Source: SZUA-547 sp963669265 (lineage in GTDB: Bacteria; Pseudomonadota; Alphaproteobacteria; Rhodobacterales; Rhodobacteraceae). Taken from it: DNA of 64,000 nucleotides. The notes under the pieces are model-generated. The model was not told the DNA's origin. It did not search any database and worked only from the letters and a program-made list of their open reading frames with translations. The position numbers were made by a program, and so were the translations under genes. Every line of letters begins with the position of its first letter. Position 1 is the first letter of the stretch. The DNA is taken from contig OY769916.1 in the NCBI GenBank assembly GCA_963669265.1, positions 2,790,001 through 2,854,000 of the forward strand. Direction: 5' to 3'. Of the stretch, positions 8,257-17,056 are shown piece by piece.

Positions 8257-9003
8257 GTGCATCGCGCTCTGTTCGCCGTCATCGCCCTGATCCTGGCCGC
8301 TTGCGCGCCCGGCGCGGCGCAGTTGGGCGACGCCGGCGAAGGTCAGGCCGATCTGGCCGCGCGCCATCCCGACGACCCGCCGCTTCCGGTGTTGCGTCCT
8401 GCGCATTTGCGCGTTCAAGCGCCGTTGCGAACGCGCGCGCAGGGGAAGGAGACGACAGAGACGCAGATTGCCGCGAAACCGGGCATGGTTTGCGGCGATC
8501 CGAGGTTGCAGGGTCAGGCCATCGCTCCGATCGGCGGCGCCATGCCCGGATGCGGGATCGAGGCGCCGGTGAGGTTGATTTCGATCTCCGGCGTCGCGCT
8601 TTCAACCTCGGCGCGGTTGGACTGCGAGACAGCGCGGACGACCGCGGACTGGCTGGCCGACGCGTCGGACGCCGCTGAAGAGACGCTGGGCGCCAAGCTT
8701 AGCAAGATCACGGTCGCCGCTTCTTACGCCTGCCGCAGACGCAACAGCCGGGCGGCCGGGCCGCTTTCTTCGCACGCGCATGGCCGGGCCATCGACATCT
8801 CCGCATTTGATCTGACGGACGGACGACGCGTCACGGTGAAGAGGGATTGGCGCGGCGACGCGGAAGGCGCGTTCCTGAAGCAGGTTTGGAGCGCCGCCTG
8901 CGGGCCGTTCGTCACCGTGTTGGGTCCGGAGGCGGACGCTCATCATCGCGACCACTTCCACCTCGATCGGGCGGCGACCCATCGCCAGCCATATTGCCGC
9001 TGA
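8257..9003 (+). CDS. Extensin-like C-terminal family lipoprotein
   Basis: 248 residues starting at a GTG with GAGGAGG upstream. The N-terminus is a lipoprotein signal with lipobox LAAC, Cys16. The C-terminal 170 residues match the Extensin-like_C family. SSHAHGRAIDIS and the late HHRDHFHLD give an SxHxxG..D plus HxH metal pattern like that of LAS-type peptidoglycan peptidases, so cell-wall hydrolysis is possible. Conserved cysteine pairs suggest disulfides in the periplasm. It is probably co-transcribed with tyrC. Confidence 0.85.
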   Translation: MHRALFAVIALILAACAPGAAQLGDAGEGQADLAARHPDDPPLPVLRPAHLRVQAPLRTRAQGKETTETQIAAKPGMVCGDPRLQGQAIAPIGGAMPGCGIEAPVRLISISGVALSTSARLDCETARTTADWLADASDAAEETLGAKLSKITVAASYACRRRNSRAAGPLSSHAHGRAIDISAFDLTDGRRVTVKRDWRGDAEGAFLKQVWSAACGPFVTVLGPEADAHHRDHFHLDRAATHRQPYCR

Positions 9004-9019
9004 GCGCCTGACGCAGGGC

Positions 9020-10033
9020 TTATCTCGGCCTTGCGATCACCGGCGCGTCCCCGATCGGGATCGGACCCAGCAGCATCGCGCCCCGCCTGAAAGAGAGCGG
9101 CGCTTTGATCACATCCGGGTTTCCGCCGAGCGCCGCCACAAAACCCAGCGCGGCCTCGACCGCGCCAGCCTCGTTCTGACCCACAGCGCCAGACGCCACC
9201 AGCCCGTCCAGAAGCTCTCGCCACTGATGCGCCGTGACGTCGAATTCGCCTTCCGGGCGCCCCTGGGCGTCGACCACTGCGTCGCCGGTGGCCTCGATGC
9301 GCAACGCGCCCCAGGAAAAGGTCAGCTCCTTCAGCCGCATCGCCGTCAACTGCGCGCCTCCGCCCTCGAAAGCGCGGCGATCAAGCGGCGCGTCCAGCGA
9401 GACCTCGCCTTCCGCCACCGCCGTGTCGATCATCACCGGCGCGTCGGGGCCAAGCAGCAGGCGGATATCCTCTGGCGGACGCAACCCGTCCGCATCCAGA
9501 CGAAACTCGTAGGAGTTCTCCGGCGCGTCCGACCGCTCCGATTGGCGCAGATGCTGCGACCAGCGGCGCGCGCCCAGCGTCCAGCCGCTCGCCGCCGTCG
9601 CCTCCACGGCCTCGACGTCCACTGAGGCGCGGTTGAGCGGCAACGACAGGCCTGGCTCGAACACCGCGCTGGCGCGCATCTGGGCGGACGCGATGTCGAT
9701 CTCCTCTCCCGCGATCGCGAGCGATTGGCGCGCGGGCCACTCGGCGATCACGTGGTTCGGTTTGTAGGAGAGGGTGAACATCTTGAAATCCGGCGCAGAC
9801 CACTCCCAGCCGCGCGCGGGCTCGCCCAGCGCCAGACCCTCAAGCGTCGCGTCATAGCGATTGGGATAGCCGATGATGGAGAGATCGGCGTAGTCGGCGC
9901 GCCAGCCATCCGCGCGCCGGTCCGAGGTCCAGCGCTCGATCGCCTCGACCTGCGCCGTGCGCCCGACGAACCAGAAGCCGGACCAGCCAGCGGCGGCGCT
10001 GAGGACGAGCGCCAAAGTGATCCAGAATTTCAC
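9020..10033 (-). CDS. DUF2125 domain-containing exported protein
   Basis: 337 residues with an N-terminal hydrophobic anchor (about residues 2-24). The body is rich in beta strands and has the DUF2125 signatures YPNRYDATLEGL and ARGWEWSAPDFK. Function is unknown; the family is alphaproteobacterial and periplasmic or membrane-anchored. GTG 10033 is preferred over GTG 10039 because GAGGAG ends one base before 10039, too close, but seven bases before 10033. It is convergent with the extensin-like gene and divergent from chaC. Confidence 0.82.
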   Translation of the reverse strand: MKFWITLALVLSAAAGWSGFWFVGRTAQVEAIERWTSDRRADGWRADYADLSIIGYPNRYDATLEGLALGEPARGWEWSAPDFKMFTLSYKPNHVIAEWPARQSLAIAGEEIDIASAQMRASAVFEPGLSLPLNRASVDVEAVEATAASGWTLGARRWSQHLRQSERSDAPENSYEFRLDADGLRPPEDIRLLLGPDAPVMIDTAVAEGEVSLDAPLDRRAFEGGGAQLTAMRLKELTFSWGALRIEATGDAVVDAQGRPEGEFDVTAHQWRELLDGLVASGAVGQNEAGAVEAALGFVAALGGNPDVIKAPLSFRRGAMLLGPIPIGDAPVIARPR

Positions 10034-10095
10034 GGGCACGCTCCTCTCGAATCCTGCGGTCCGCCGCGATATAGCTTGGCGGGCGGAGGATTAAT

Positions 10096-10677
10096 ATGGC
10101 GACGAACGGCTCTGACGGCGAATTGTGGGTGTTCGGGTATGGCAGCCTGATGTGGCGGCCGGATTTCCGCTATGTTGAGCGCCATCTGGCCGACCTGCAT
10201 GGCTATCGTCGCCGGTTCTGTATCCGCTCTGTGCATTATCGCGGCACCGAGGAGGCGCCGGGACTGGTGCTGGGCCTCGACTATGACGCCGGCGCCGCCT
10301 GCCGGGGCGTCGCGTTCCGCGTGGCGGCGGAGGATGCGGACGAGACGCTTGCGATCCTGCGCAGGCGGGAAATGATCTCCGGCGTCTATCTGGAGGTCAC
10401 GCGGCCGGTGCATTTCACAGACGATCCCGCAAAGGGCCACTCGGCGACCGCGGTCACCTATGTCGTCGACCGCGACAATCGCCAATACGCCGGCGAATTA
10501 CCGATAGAGACGCAGGCGGAGATCATCTCCCGCGCCGTCGGCGACATTGGGCCGAACTGCGTCTATCTGCACAACACGGTCGAGCATCTCAACGAGATGG
10601 GCGTGCGGGATCGGGAATTGGAGGAGCTGGATGCGCTGGTGCGGGCGCGGGATTGCCGGGGCGCGGCGGCCGGCTAA
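10096..10677 (+). CDS. chaC: Glutathione-specific gamma-glutamylcyclotransferase
   Basis: ChaC-family enzyme, 193 residues, cleaving glutathione to 5-oxoproline and Cys-Gly. The family hallmark FGYGSLMW is at residues 13-20, followed by YRRRFCIRS. LRRREMISGVY carries the expected catalytic Glu, and GPNCVYLHNTVEHL lies near the C-terminus. Its stop overlaps the stop end of nfeD on the other strand (10674-10677). Confidence 0.92.
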   Translation: MATNGSDGELWVFGYGSLMWRPDFRYVERHLADLHGYRRRFCIRSVHYRGTEEAPGLVLGLDYDAGAACRGVAFRVAAEDADETLAILRRREMISGVYLEVTRPVHFTDDPAKGHSATAVTYVVDRDNRQYAGELPIETQAEIISRAVGDIGPNCVYLHNTVEHLNEMGVRDRELEELDALVRARDCRGAAAG

Positions 10678-11141
10678 ACCGCCTTCACCACCAGCGTCGT
10701 GCCGTCGGCTGCGACGACCTCCACCCTTGCGCCGGTCGCCAGCGTGTCGCCCTCCTCCAGCTTGGCCAGCCATCGGACGCCGCCGATCTCGACTGCGCCT
10801 TCGCCATGGTCGAACGCGTCCATCACCGCGCCGCGCTTGCCGACCAACTGGCCGGAGCGCTTGTTAAGTCCCGGCCGGTCCGAGGGCGCCTGCTGCGCCT
10901 TGGCCGTGTATATCCGCGCGGCCCAGGTCAGAGCGATGGACAGGATCGCGAAGATCGTCACCTGAATCTCGCCCGCCATGCCGGGCGCGGCGAACAACGT
11001 CACGCCCACCACGACGGCGGCGACGCCCGGCCCGATCAGGAAGAACGAGCCGGTGACCATCTCCAGCGCGCCAAGGACCAGGCCGAAACCGACCCACCAC
11101 CAAGGGGAGATCCCGGCGAGCTGGTCAAAGAACGCCGCCAT
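10674..11141 (-). CDS. nfeD: NfeD-like membrane protein
   Basis: Short-form NfeD, 155 residues. Two or three membrane helices occupy residues 10-75, followed by a C-terminal OB-fold domain (about 93-155, starting GQLVGKRGAV). NfeD proteins partner with stomatin-like SPFH proteins in membrane microdomains. Here the gene starts one base after the stop of exactly such an SPFH gene, the usual two-gene operon. Confidence 0.93.
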   Translation of the reverse strand: MAAFFDQLAGISPWWWVGFGLVLGALEMVTGSFFLIGPGVAAVVVGVTLFAAPGMAGEIQVTIFAILSIALTWAARIYTAKAQQAPSDRPGLNKRSGQLVGKRGAVMDAFDHGEGAVEIGGVRWLAKLEEGDTLATGARVEVVAADGTTLVVKAV

Positions 11142-11142
11142 C

Positions 11143-12090
11143 TCAGGACCCTCCCTGAGCGCCGCCCGCCGAAGAAGCCGCCTTCACGAGGTCGGCGACG
11201 CCGGCGACCGAGCCGACAAGGCCGGACGCCTCAAGCGGGATCATGATGGTCTTGGAGTTGGGCGAAGCCGCCACGTCCTTCAGCGACTCGACGTATTTCT
11301 GCGCCACGAAGTAGTTGATCGCCTGCACGTCGCCCTCGGCGATGGCCTTCGAGACGCTCTGGGTCGCGTTCGCCTCGGCCTGCGCTTCGCGCTCACGCGC
11401 CTCGGCGTCCAGAAAGGCGGCCTCGCGCCGGCCTTCAGCCTCGCGGATTTGGCTTTCCTTGATGCCCTCGGCCTTCAAAATCGCCGACTGCTTGTCGCCT
11501 TCGGCAGTCAAAATCTCGGCGCGTTTCAGGCGTTCGGCCTTCATCTGCCGCGCCATCGCCTCAGTGATGTCCGCGGGCGGCTGCAGGTCCTTGATCTCGA
11601 CGCGGGTCACCTTGACGCCCCATGGGGTCGAGGCCTCGTCGATCACGCTAAGAAGTTTCAGGTTGATGGTGTCGCGATTCGACAGAACTTCATCCAGATC
11701 CATCGCGCCGATCACGGTACGAATATTGGTCGCGCTGAGATTGGTCAGCGCCCGTTCCAGATCGCGCACCTCATAGGCCGCGGCGGCCGCGTCAACCACC
11801 TGATAAAAGGCGATCGCGTCGGCATGCACCATGGCGTTGTCCTTGGTGATGACCTCCTGGCCTTCGACGTCCAGCACCGTCTCCATCATGTTTATTTTCG
11901 CGCCGATGCGCTGAAGGATCGGTACCAGAAAGTGTAGGCCCGGCGCCATTGTGTGGGTGTATCGCCCAAATCTCTCGACGGTCCATTCCTCGCCCTGAGG
12001 CACGGACTTGACCATCATGAAAACCAGCACCGCGGCGAAGATCACCACGGCGATGGCGGTTACCGAAAAAAAGTCGTCTATGAATGGCAT
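11143..12090 (-). CDS. SPFH/band 7 (stomatin-like) protein
   Basis: 315 residues. An N-terminal membrane anchor (about 8-28) is followed by the band 7 domain (28-190) with EEWTVERFGRYTHTMAPGLHF and WGVKVTRVEIKDL. Next comes a long Ala/Glu/Arg-rich helix that oligomerises in this family, then a small C-terminal hydrophobic stretch. QmcA/stomatin homologues scaffold membrane proteases and microdomains. It is upstream partner of nfeD. Confidence 0.93.
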   Translation of the reverse strand: MPFIDDFFSVTAIAVVIFAAVLVFMMVKSVPQGEEWTVERFGRYTHTMAPGLHFLVPILQRIGAKINMMETVLDVEGQEVITKDNAMVHADAIAFYQVVDAAAAAYEVRDLERALTNLSATNIRTVIGAMDLDEVLSNRDTINLKLLSVIDEASTPWGVKVTRVEIKDLQPPADITEAMARQMKAERLKRAEILTAEGDKQSAILKAEGIKESQIREAEGRREAAFLDAEAREREAQAEANATQSVSKAIAEGDVQAINYFVAQKYVESLKDVAASPNSKTIMIPLEASGLVGSVAGVADLVKAASSAGGAQGGS

Positions 12091-12375
12091 GTATTCTCCC
12101 CTCTGCCCGTTATACTGTTTCTGATATGTGGGAAGTGCGCGGGTAATTTGCTAGTCGTTGCCGTTTTCGACACGATAAATCGGCGTCCCGTGTCACTTTT
12201 CAATGACACATTACACCAGATTTCGTGGCATAGACAGCAGCTATCCACGATTTGTAGGGAATAAATTCGCCTCAGAGAGGAGCGGGGCGGATTGACGCAG
12301 ACAAACGCCGCGCCGGAGCGTATTCCCCGACGCGGCGTCCGCGCTCCCCCCAAAGCACTCCGGTGCAAACGGCCG
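12091..12375. promoter_or_regulatory. Intergenic region upstream of the band 7 gene
   Basis: A 285-base gap without a convincing gene. It contains an inverted repeat GTGTCA (12190-12195) and TGACAC (12204-12209) separated by 8 bases, about 100 bases upstream of the band 7 start. A minus-strand TATAAC (12114-12109) could be a -10 element but lacks a good -35. The distal end holds the terminator-like hairpin of the LysM gene. Confidence 0.3.
12305..12338 (-). terminator. Terminator-like hairpin after the LysM gene
   Basis: Arms ACGCCGCG (12305-12312) and CGCGGCGT (12331-12338) pair perfectly around an 18-base loop. On the minus strand the right end runs into TTTGT. It lies about 40 bases past the stop of the LysM-domain gene. 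The T-run is short. Confidence 0.45.
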
Positions 12376-13686
12376 TCAGGCGGCCATTTTCATCTCTTGC
12401 GCCTCAATCTCGGCGATGATCGCCTTCGACTTGGCTTCAATCATTTTCTCGATCGCTTTCGCGCCGATGCCGCGCTTCTTCAACTGCGCCATGCACATAT
12501 CCGCGGCGGCGCTTTCGGACTCGTTGCCCTTGGATTCTTTCAGGTAGCCGAACATCGAATCCGCGACCATTTTCTTTTCGCTTTCGATCAGGGATTTCAG
12601 GATCTTGGTGACCTCGGCGGTCGACATCCGTTGCAGGATGACAATCGTCGACTGGGTCACGATCTGAGAGCCCTCTTTCTTGCCGTAATTCTCGGTGACT
12701 CGGCCGACGGTGTTTTTCAGCACTTTGTCGTACCATTGGCGCTTGCTGGAGAGCAGCCGCCCGACGAAATTGGTGATGGTCTTGTTGTTCAGCAGCCATG
12801 TCGCCAGCCGGGGCAGGACGTATTTGAACACGAGCGCGCCGAGCAACACGTTGAACCCGCCGGTGCCGACGCCGACCAGCGTGTCGGTCAGGACGTTTGT
12901 TGCGATCTGCTTACTGGTGCGTTTTTCGCCCGCGCTGACATGCCCGGCTTCGTTGGCCAGCGAGAACACCATGCTGGTGTAGCCGCCGACCGTCATGCCC
13001 GAGGCGAGGATCACCGCGAAGCCCGCGCCAGCCGGAACCAGAAGGGCCATGCCCACAACGCCAGCGCAAATCATGCCCGCGTCTTTGGTCAATTCAAGGA
13101 CAGGCAGCGCCTTTGAAGCGGCGTCGGCGGTTTTCCTGGTGTACTCCATCAACCCGTCGGAGAGGCGCTTCAGCGAGCCTTCGACCACCGCGCCCTGCTT
13201 GACGATGTCCGGCAACTTGCCCTTTCTCATCGCCGCGACGAAGCGGTTGTATTCCTTCTCCGCCTCGAAGAGCTGCCGCTCAGGCAGCTGCGCGCCGGAA
13301 TAGAGCTCGCTGAAAAAGGCTGAGAAGGTGAACTCTTTCTGCACCTTTTCGAGCGCGACGAATTCATTGCGCAGGATCGACAGATTATTCGTCACCCGCG
13401 GCAGAACGGTCTTTTCGAGCCGCTTGCAGAATTTCTTGGTGAAATCGCCCCATTCCTTCTCCGGGACGCAATATTTTTTGCCCTTGTATTTGAACAGGCG
13501 GAACTTCGCTTTCGGGTCCGGGACCCACAGAATATCGCCGGGCTGGATCTTGTCCTTGGTCTTGCGCTTACGGGTTAAGGCGCGGTTGTCGACCAGATTC
13601 CAGATCAGAGTCGCGTCTGAAACTTTGTGCTTTTTCATAATGGCGGCAAAGTCTTCGCCGCTTGCGACTTTGTGCTTGATGAGCAT
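12376..13686 (-). CDS. LysM-domain protein with hydrophobic core; candidate secreted effector
   Basis: 436 residues, not a recognised family as a whole. Residues 4-57 resemble a LysM module (HKV.SGEDFAAIMKKHKVSD... ending IQPGDILWVPD). A helical lysine-rich region (60-200) follows. Two or three hydrophobic stretches come next: about 205-250, rich in Gly/Ala with GVVGMALLVPAGAGFAVI, and about 265-305. Last is a charged helical tail. There is no N-terminal signal peptide. This layout fits a pore-forming cargo of a contractile injection system with a cell-wall-binding head, but that is inference. It is flanked by housekeeping genes and followed by a hairpin, so it is a single-gene unit. Confidence 0.7.
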   Translation of the reverse strand: MLIKHKVASGEDFAAIMKKHKVSDATLIWNLVDNRALTRKRKTKDKIQPGDILWVPDPKAKFRLFKYKGKKYCVPEKEWGDFTKKFCKRLEKTVLPRVTNNLSILRNEFVALEKVQKEFTFSAFFSELYSGAQLPERQLFEAEKEYNRFVAAMRKGKLPDIVKQGAVVEGSLKRLSDGLMEYTRKTADAASKALPVLELTKDAGMICAGVVGMALLVPAGAGFAVILASGMTVGGYTSMVFSLANEAGHVSAGEKRTSKQIATNVLTDTLVGVGTGGFNVLLGALVFKYVLPRLATWLLNNKTITNFVGRLLSSKRQWYDKVLKNTVGRVTENYGKKEGSQIVTQSTIVILQRMSTAEVTKILKSLIESEKKMVADSMFGYLKESKGNESESAAADMCMAQLKKRGIGAKAIEKMIEAKSKAIIAEIEAQEMKMAA

Positions 13687-13811
13687 GTTTCACCTAAATC
13701 GTAAAGTTGGGACATTCGTTTCAGGTGTTATTCAGATGGGTTCACACTACAGTGATTGAAATAGGGATTTACGCATAATAGCATTGCAAAAATTCATGTA
13801 AGGCGAACGCC

Positions 13812-14657
13812 ATGGACTGGGACAATCTGAAGGTCGTGCTGGCGATCGGCCGGGCCGGCGGCCTCAGCAAGGCCGCGCGGGCGCTTGAGATGGATCCGGC
13901 GACGGTCAGCCGGCGCCTTTCGGCGACGGAGGCGGCCATCGGCGCGATCCTGTTCATCCGCTCGCGCAGCGGGCTCAGGCCGACCCGCGCTGGTGAGCTG
14001 GCGATCTCAGAGGCGGGGAGGATGGAGCAGCGGCTGGAGGCGCTCGGCGGGCGGTTGCGGCACCTGCGCGACACGCCCAGCGGCGTGGTGCGCATCGCCA
14101 GCAATCCTTGGGTCATTTCGGAATTGCTGATCCCCGCATCGCCGCTCCTGACCCGGAAACACCCCGACCTGCGATTGCGCTTCATCTCCGCCAGTCAGGT
14201 CCGCAGCCTGACAAAGCGAGAGGCCGACGTCGCGCTCTGGTTCGAGATCGAGCCGGCGCAAAACGAGTTTGCAGTGCAGGTGGGCGATATCGCCTACGCC
14301 GTTTATGGCCCGCGCGACGCGGATCCGGAGGCGCTGAAATGGGCGTCCTTCTGGGATGACCTCGCCTCACGCGCGCCGATGCGCTGGTTGAAGGAGATGG
14401 GCGCGACCGAGGATGACCTGCTGATCTGCGCCAACGACGCCCACGCGGTGCGCGCCGCGATCCGCACTGGCGGGTGCAGGGCGTTGATCCCCATGCGGTT
14501 GGGCGAGGACGATCCGGGTCTCGCCCGCACCGACCCGGAGGCGCCGCCGCGCGTGCGCGCGCTCAACGCGGTGGTGCATCCCGATACGTCGAACAGCCCG
14601 GAGATCGTCGCGGTGTTGGGCTGGATGCGGGAATTGCTGTCCGACCCGAAGGGCTAG
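13812..14657 (+). CDS. LysR family transcriptional regulator
   Basis: 281 residues. The N-terminal winged helix-turn-helix (about 2-60) reads WDNLKVVLAIGRAGGLSKAARALEMDPATVSRRLSATE. (given here as the span; key residues are the AARAL helix and the TVSRRL recognition helix.) The effector half (about 88-281) is weakly conserved, with GVVRIASNPWVISELLIP at its start. It is convergent with nrdJ and divergent from the LysM gene, so either could be a target. The ligand is unknown. Confidence 0.88.
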   Translation: MDWDNLKVVLAIGRAGGLSKAARALEMDPATVSRRLSATEAAIGAILFIRSRSGLRPTRAGELAISEAGRMEQRLEALGGRLRHLRDTPSGVVRIASNPWVISELLIPASPLLTRKHPDLRLRFISASQVRSLTKREADVALWFEIEPAQNEFAVQVGDIAYAVYGPRDADPEALKWASFWDDLASRAPMRWLKEMGATEDDLLICANDAHAVRAAIRTGGCRALIPMRLGEDDPGLARTDPEAPPRVRALNAVVHPDTSNSPEIVAVLGWMRELLSDPKG

Positions 14658-14667
14658 AGATCAATCC

Positions 14668-16956
14668 TCACGAACATTTCGAATGCCCGCATTCGGCGCA
14701 GGTCATGCAGCCTTCGATCATCCGCATCGCGAATTGTCCACAATTGAGGCAGGCGGGCGTTTTTGGGCCTTCGCCGACGCGCTGGGCCTCGGCGTGCGGG
14801 TCTTCCTTCAGGCCCAGACCCTCACCCTCCAGAAAGCCGATCTCGATCATGTGCCGCTCGATCACGCCGCCGATGGCCGCCAGGATCGATGGGACATAGC
14901 GCCCGCTCATCCACGCCCCGCCGCGCGGATCGAACACGGCCTTCAACTCCTCGACCACGAAACTGACATCGCCGCCGCGCCGGAACACCGCCGACACCAT
15001 CCGCGTCAGCGCCACGGTCCAGGCGTAATGCTCCATGTTCTTGGAGTTGATGAAAATCTCGAACGGCCGCCGCCGCCCGCCGCTCTCCGTATCGTTGAGC
15101 GTGATATAGATCGCGTGCTCGGAATCCGGCCATTTCAGCTTGTAGGTCGCGCCCGGCAGGGTCTCAGGCCGCTCCAGCGGCTCGGCGATGTAGACCACGT
15201 CGCCCGCGTGATCCGGCGCGGCGGTCTCAGAAACCGTCTCCACCTTTTTCGGCCCGTCCTCGACCGAGAGCACGGATCCGGTCACGTCGTTGGGGCGGTA
15301 GGTCGTGCATCCCTTGCAGCCGGTTCGATACGCCTCCAGATACACATCCTTGAACGCCTCAAAATCGATATCGGCGGGGACATTGATGGTCTTGGAGATC
15401 GAGCTGTCGACATATTTCTGCGCCGCGGCCTGCATCCGCACATGGTCCAGCGGCGCCAGTTCCTGCGCGTCGGTGAACCAACCAGGCATGGGCGTATCGC
15501 CATGCTTCTCGCGCCAAAGGGCGACGGCGTAATCCACCACCTCCTCTTCGGTGCGGGCGCCGTCGGTCTGCAGCACCTTGCGCGTATAGGCGTGCGCGAA
15601 GATCGGCTCGACGCCCGACGAGACGTTGCCGGCGTAGAGCGAGATCGTCCCCGTGGGCGCGATGGAGGTCAGCAGCGCGTTGCGGATCCCGTACTCCGCG
15701 ATCTCCGCCCGCACATCATCGTCCAGTTCCGCGATCGTCTCGCCCGCCAGATAGGCCTCCTTGTCAAAGAGCGGGAAGGGCCCCTTTTCCCGCGCCAGTT
15801 CGGCGGAGGCGAGATAGGCCGCCCGTTGCACGGCCTTCAGCCAGCTCTCGGTCTGCGCCGCCGCCTCCGGCGATCCATAGCGCAGGCCCACCATCGCCAG
15901 CGCGTCGGCCAGACCGGTGACGCCCAGCCCGATACGGCGCTTGGCCTGCGCCTCGGCGCGCTGCTCCTCCAGCGGAAAGCGCGAGGTGTCGACCACGTTG
16001 TCCATCATCCGAACGGCGGTGGCGACAAGATCGGACAGCGCCGCTTCGCCGATTTGCGCGCCATCCTCGAACGGGGCCTCCACCAGCCGCGCCAGATTGA
16101 TCGAGCCGAGTAGGCAGGCGCCGTAAGGCGGCAGAGGTTGCTCGCCGCAGGGGTTCGTCGCGGCGATGGTCTCGCAGTAATTCAGGTTGTTGCGCCGGTT
16201 GATCCGGTCGATGAAGATCACGCCCGGCTCAGCATAGTCATAGGTTGAGCGCATGATCCTGTTCCAGAGGTCCCGCGCCTGAACCGTCCTATAGACCCGC
16301 CCGCGAAAATGCAGATCCCAGGATTTATCCTCGCGCACAGCCTCCATGAACGGGTCGGTCGCCAGCACCGAGAGGTTGAACATGCGCAGGCGGACCGGGT
16401 CACGCTTGGCGTCGATGAACGCCTCGATATCCGGATGATCGCAGCGCATCGTCGCCATCATCGCGCCGCGTCGCGAGCCCGCCGACATGATCGTCCGGCA
16501 CATCGCGTCCCAGACATCCATAAAGGATAGCGGGCCGGAGGCGTCGGCCCCCACCCCCGCCACCGGCGCGCCCTTGGGCCGGATGGTGGAGAAGTCATAG
16601 CCGATGCCGCCGCCCTGCTGCATGGTCAGCGCGGCCTCTTTCAGCATGTCGAAAATGCCGCCCATCGTGTCGGGGATCGCGCCCATGACGAAACAGTTGA
16701 ACAGGGTCACCGACCGTCCCGTGCCCGCGCCCGCCAGAATCCGGCCCGCGGGCAGGAACTTGAACCCCTCCAACGCGGCGTAGAATTCCGCTTCGCGCGC
16801 CGTGCGCTCCCCTTCCGCCTCCACTTCGGCCAGCGCCCTGGCGACGCGGCGCCAGCTATCCTCGACGCCGCCGTCGAGGGGCTGCCCCTCCGGCGTCTTG
16901 AAGCGGTATTTCATATCCCAGATCTGCTCGGCGATCGGGGCGGCGAATTGGGTCAT
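14668..16956 (-). CDS. nrdJ: Adenosylcobalamin-dependent ribonucleoside-diphosphate reductase (class II)
   Basis: 762 residues, class II RNR making dNTP precursors with a B12-derived radical, oxygen-independent. Active-site block NPCGEQPLPPYGACLLGS places Asn268, Cys270 and Glu272; FSTIRP and the MMDNVVD region are typical. The C-terminal TSCPD domain (about 590-715) carries FINSKNMEHYAWTVALTRM. The extreme C-terminus has CLNCG...CMTCAECGHSKCS, a Cys-rich tail that passes electrons from thioredoxin. No class I RNR genes are in this window. Upstream lies a hairpin containing an NrdR-box-like core. No cobalamin riboswitch motif was seen in the 100-base upstream gap. Confidence 0.95.
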   Translation of the reverse strand: MTQFAAPIAEQIWDMKYRFKTPEGQPLDGGVEDSWRRVARALAEVEAEGERTAREAEFYAALEGFKFLPAGRILAGAGTGRSVTLFNCFVMGAIPDTMGGIFDMLKEAALTMQQGGGIGYDFSTIRPKGAPVAGVGADASGPLSFMDVWDAMCRTIMSAGSRRGAMMATMRCDHPDIEAFIDAKRDPVRLRMFNLSVLATDPFMEAVREDKSWDLHFRGRVYRTVQARDLWNRIMRSTYDYAEPGVIFIDRINRRNNLNYCETIAATNPCGEQPLPPYGACLLGSINLARLVEAPFEDGAQIGEAALSDLVATAVRMMDNVVDTSRFPLEEQRAEAQAKRRIGLGVTGLADALAMVGLRYGSPEAAAQTESWLKAVQRAAYLASAELAREKGPFPLFDKEAYLAGETIAELDDDVRAEIAEYGIRNALLTSIAPTGTISLYAGNVSSGVEPIFAHAYTRKVLQTDGARTEEEVVDYAVALWREKHGDTPMPGWFTDAQELAPLDHVRMQAAAQKYVDSSISKTINVPADIDFEAFKDVYLEAYRTGCKGCTTYRPNDVTGSVLSVEDGPKKVETVSETAAPDHAGDVVYIAEPLERPETLPGATYKLKWPDSEHAIYITLNDTESGGRRRPFEIFINSKNMEHYAWTVALTRMVSAVFRRGGDVSFVVEELKAVFDPRGGAWMSGRYVPSILAAIGGVIERHMIEIGFLEGEGLGLKEDPHAEAQRVGEGPKTPACLNCGQFAMRMIEGCMTCAECGHSKCS

Positions 16957-16986
16957 GGGCGCAAGGTTCTCTCTTAGAATCGCAAT

Positions 16987-17008
16987 GGGCCGCTAAATAT
17001 AGCGGCCC
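16987..17008. promoter_or_regulatory. Hairpin with NrdR-box-like core upstream of nrdJ
   Basis: GGGCCGCT (16987-16994), loop AAATAT, AGCGGCCC (17001-17008): a perfect 8-bp stem about 30 bases before the nrdJ ATG. Its centre CTAAATATAG (16993-17002) resembles the NrdR core CwAtATaTwG, differing at one weakly conserved position, but only one box is present. It could equally be a terminator for the DUF922-like gene, though no T-run follows. Confidence 0.35.
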
Positions 17009-17056
17009 CTCCAGCGAGAACCAATCGGGAACGAGAAACGACGCCGCCGCGCGCCC

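Noticed and set aside
14683..16113. 476-codon plus-strand frame opposite nrdJ
   Set aside because: Entirely antisense to a well-conserved enzyme, without recognisable protein features.
16957..17056. Cobalamin riboswitch before the B12-dependent RNR
   Set aside because: The gap is only 100 bases and no B12-box-like sequence was found on the coding strand.
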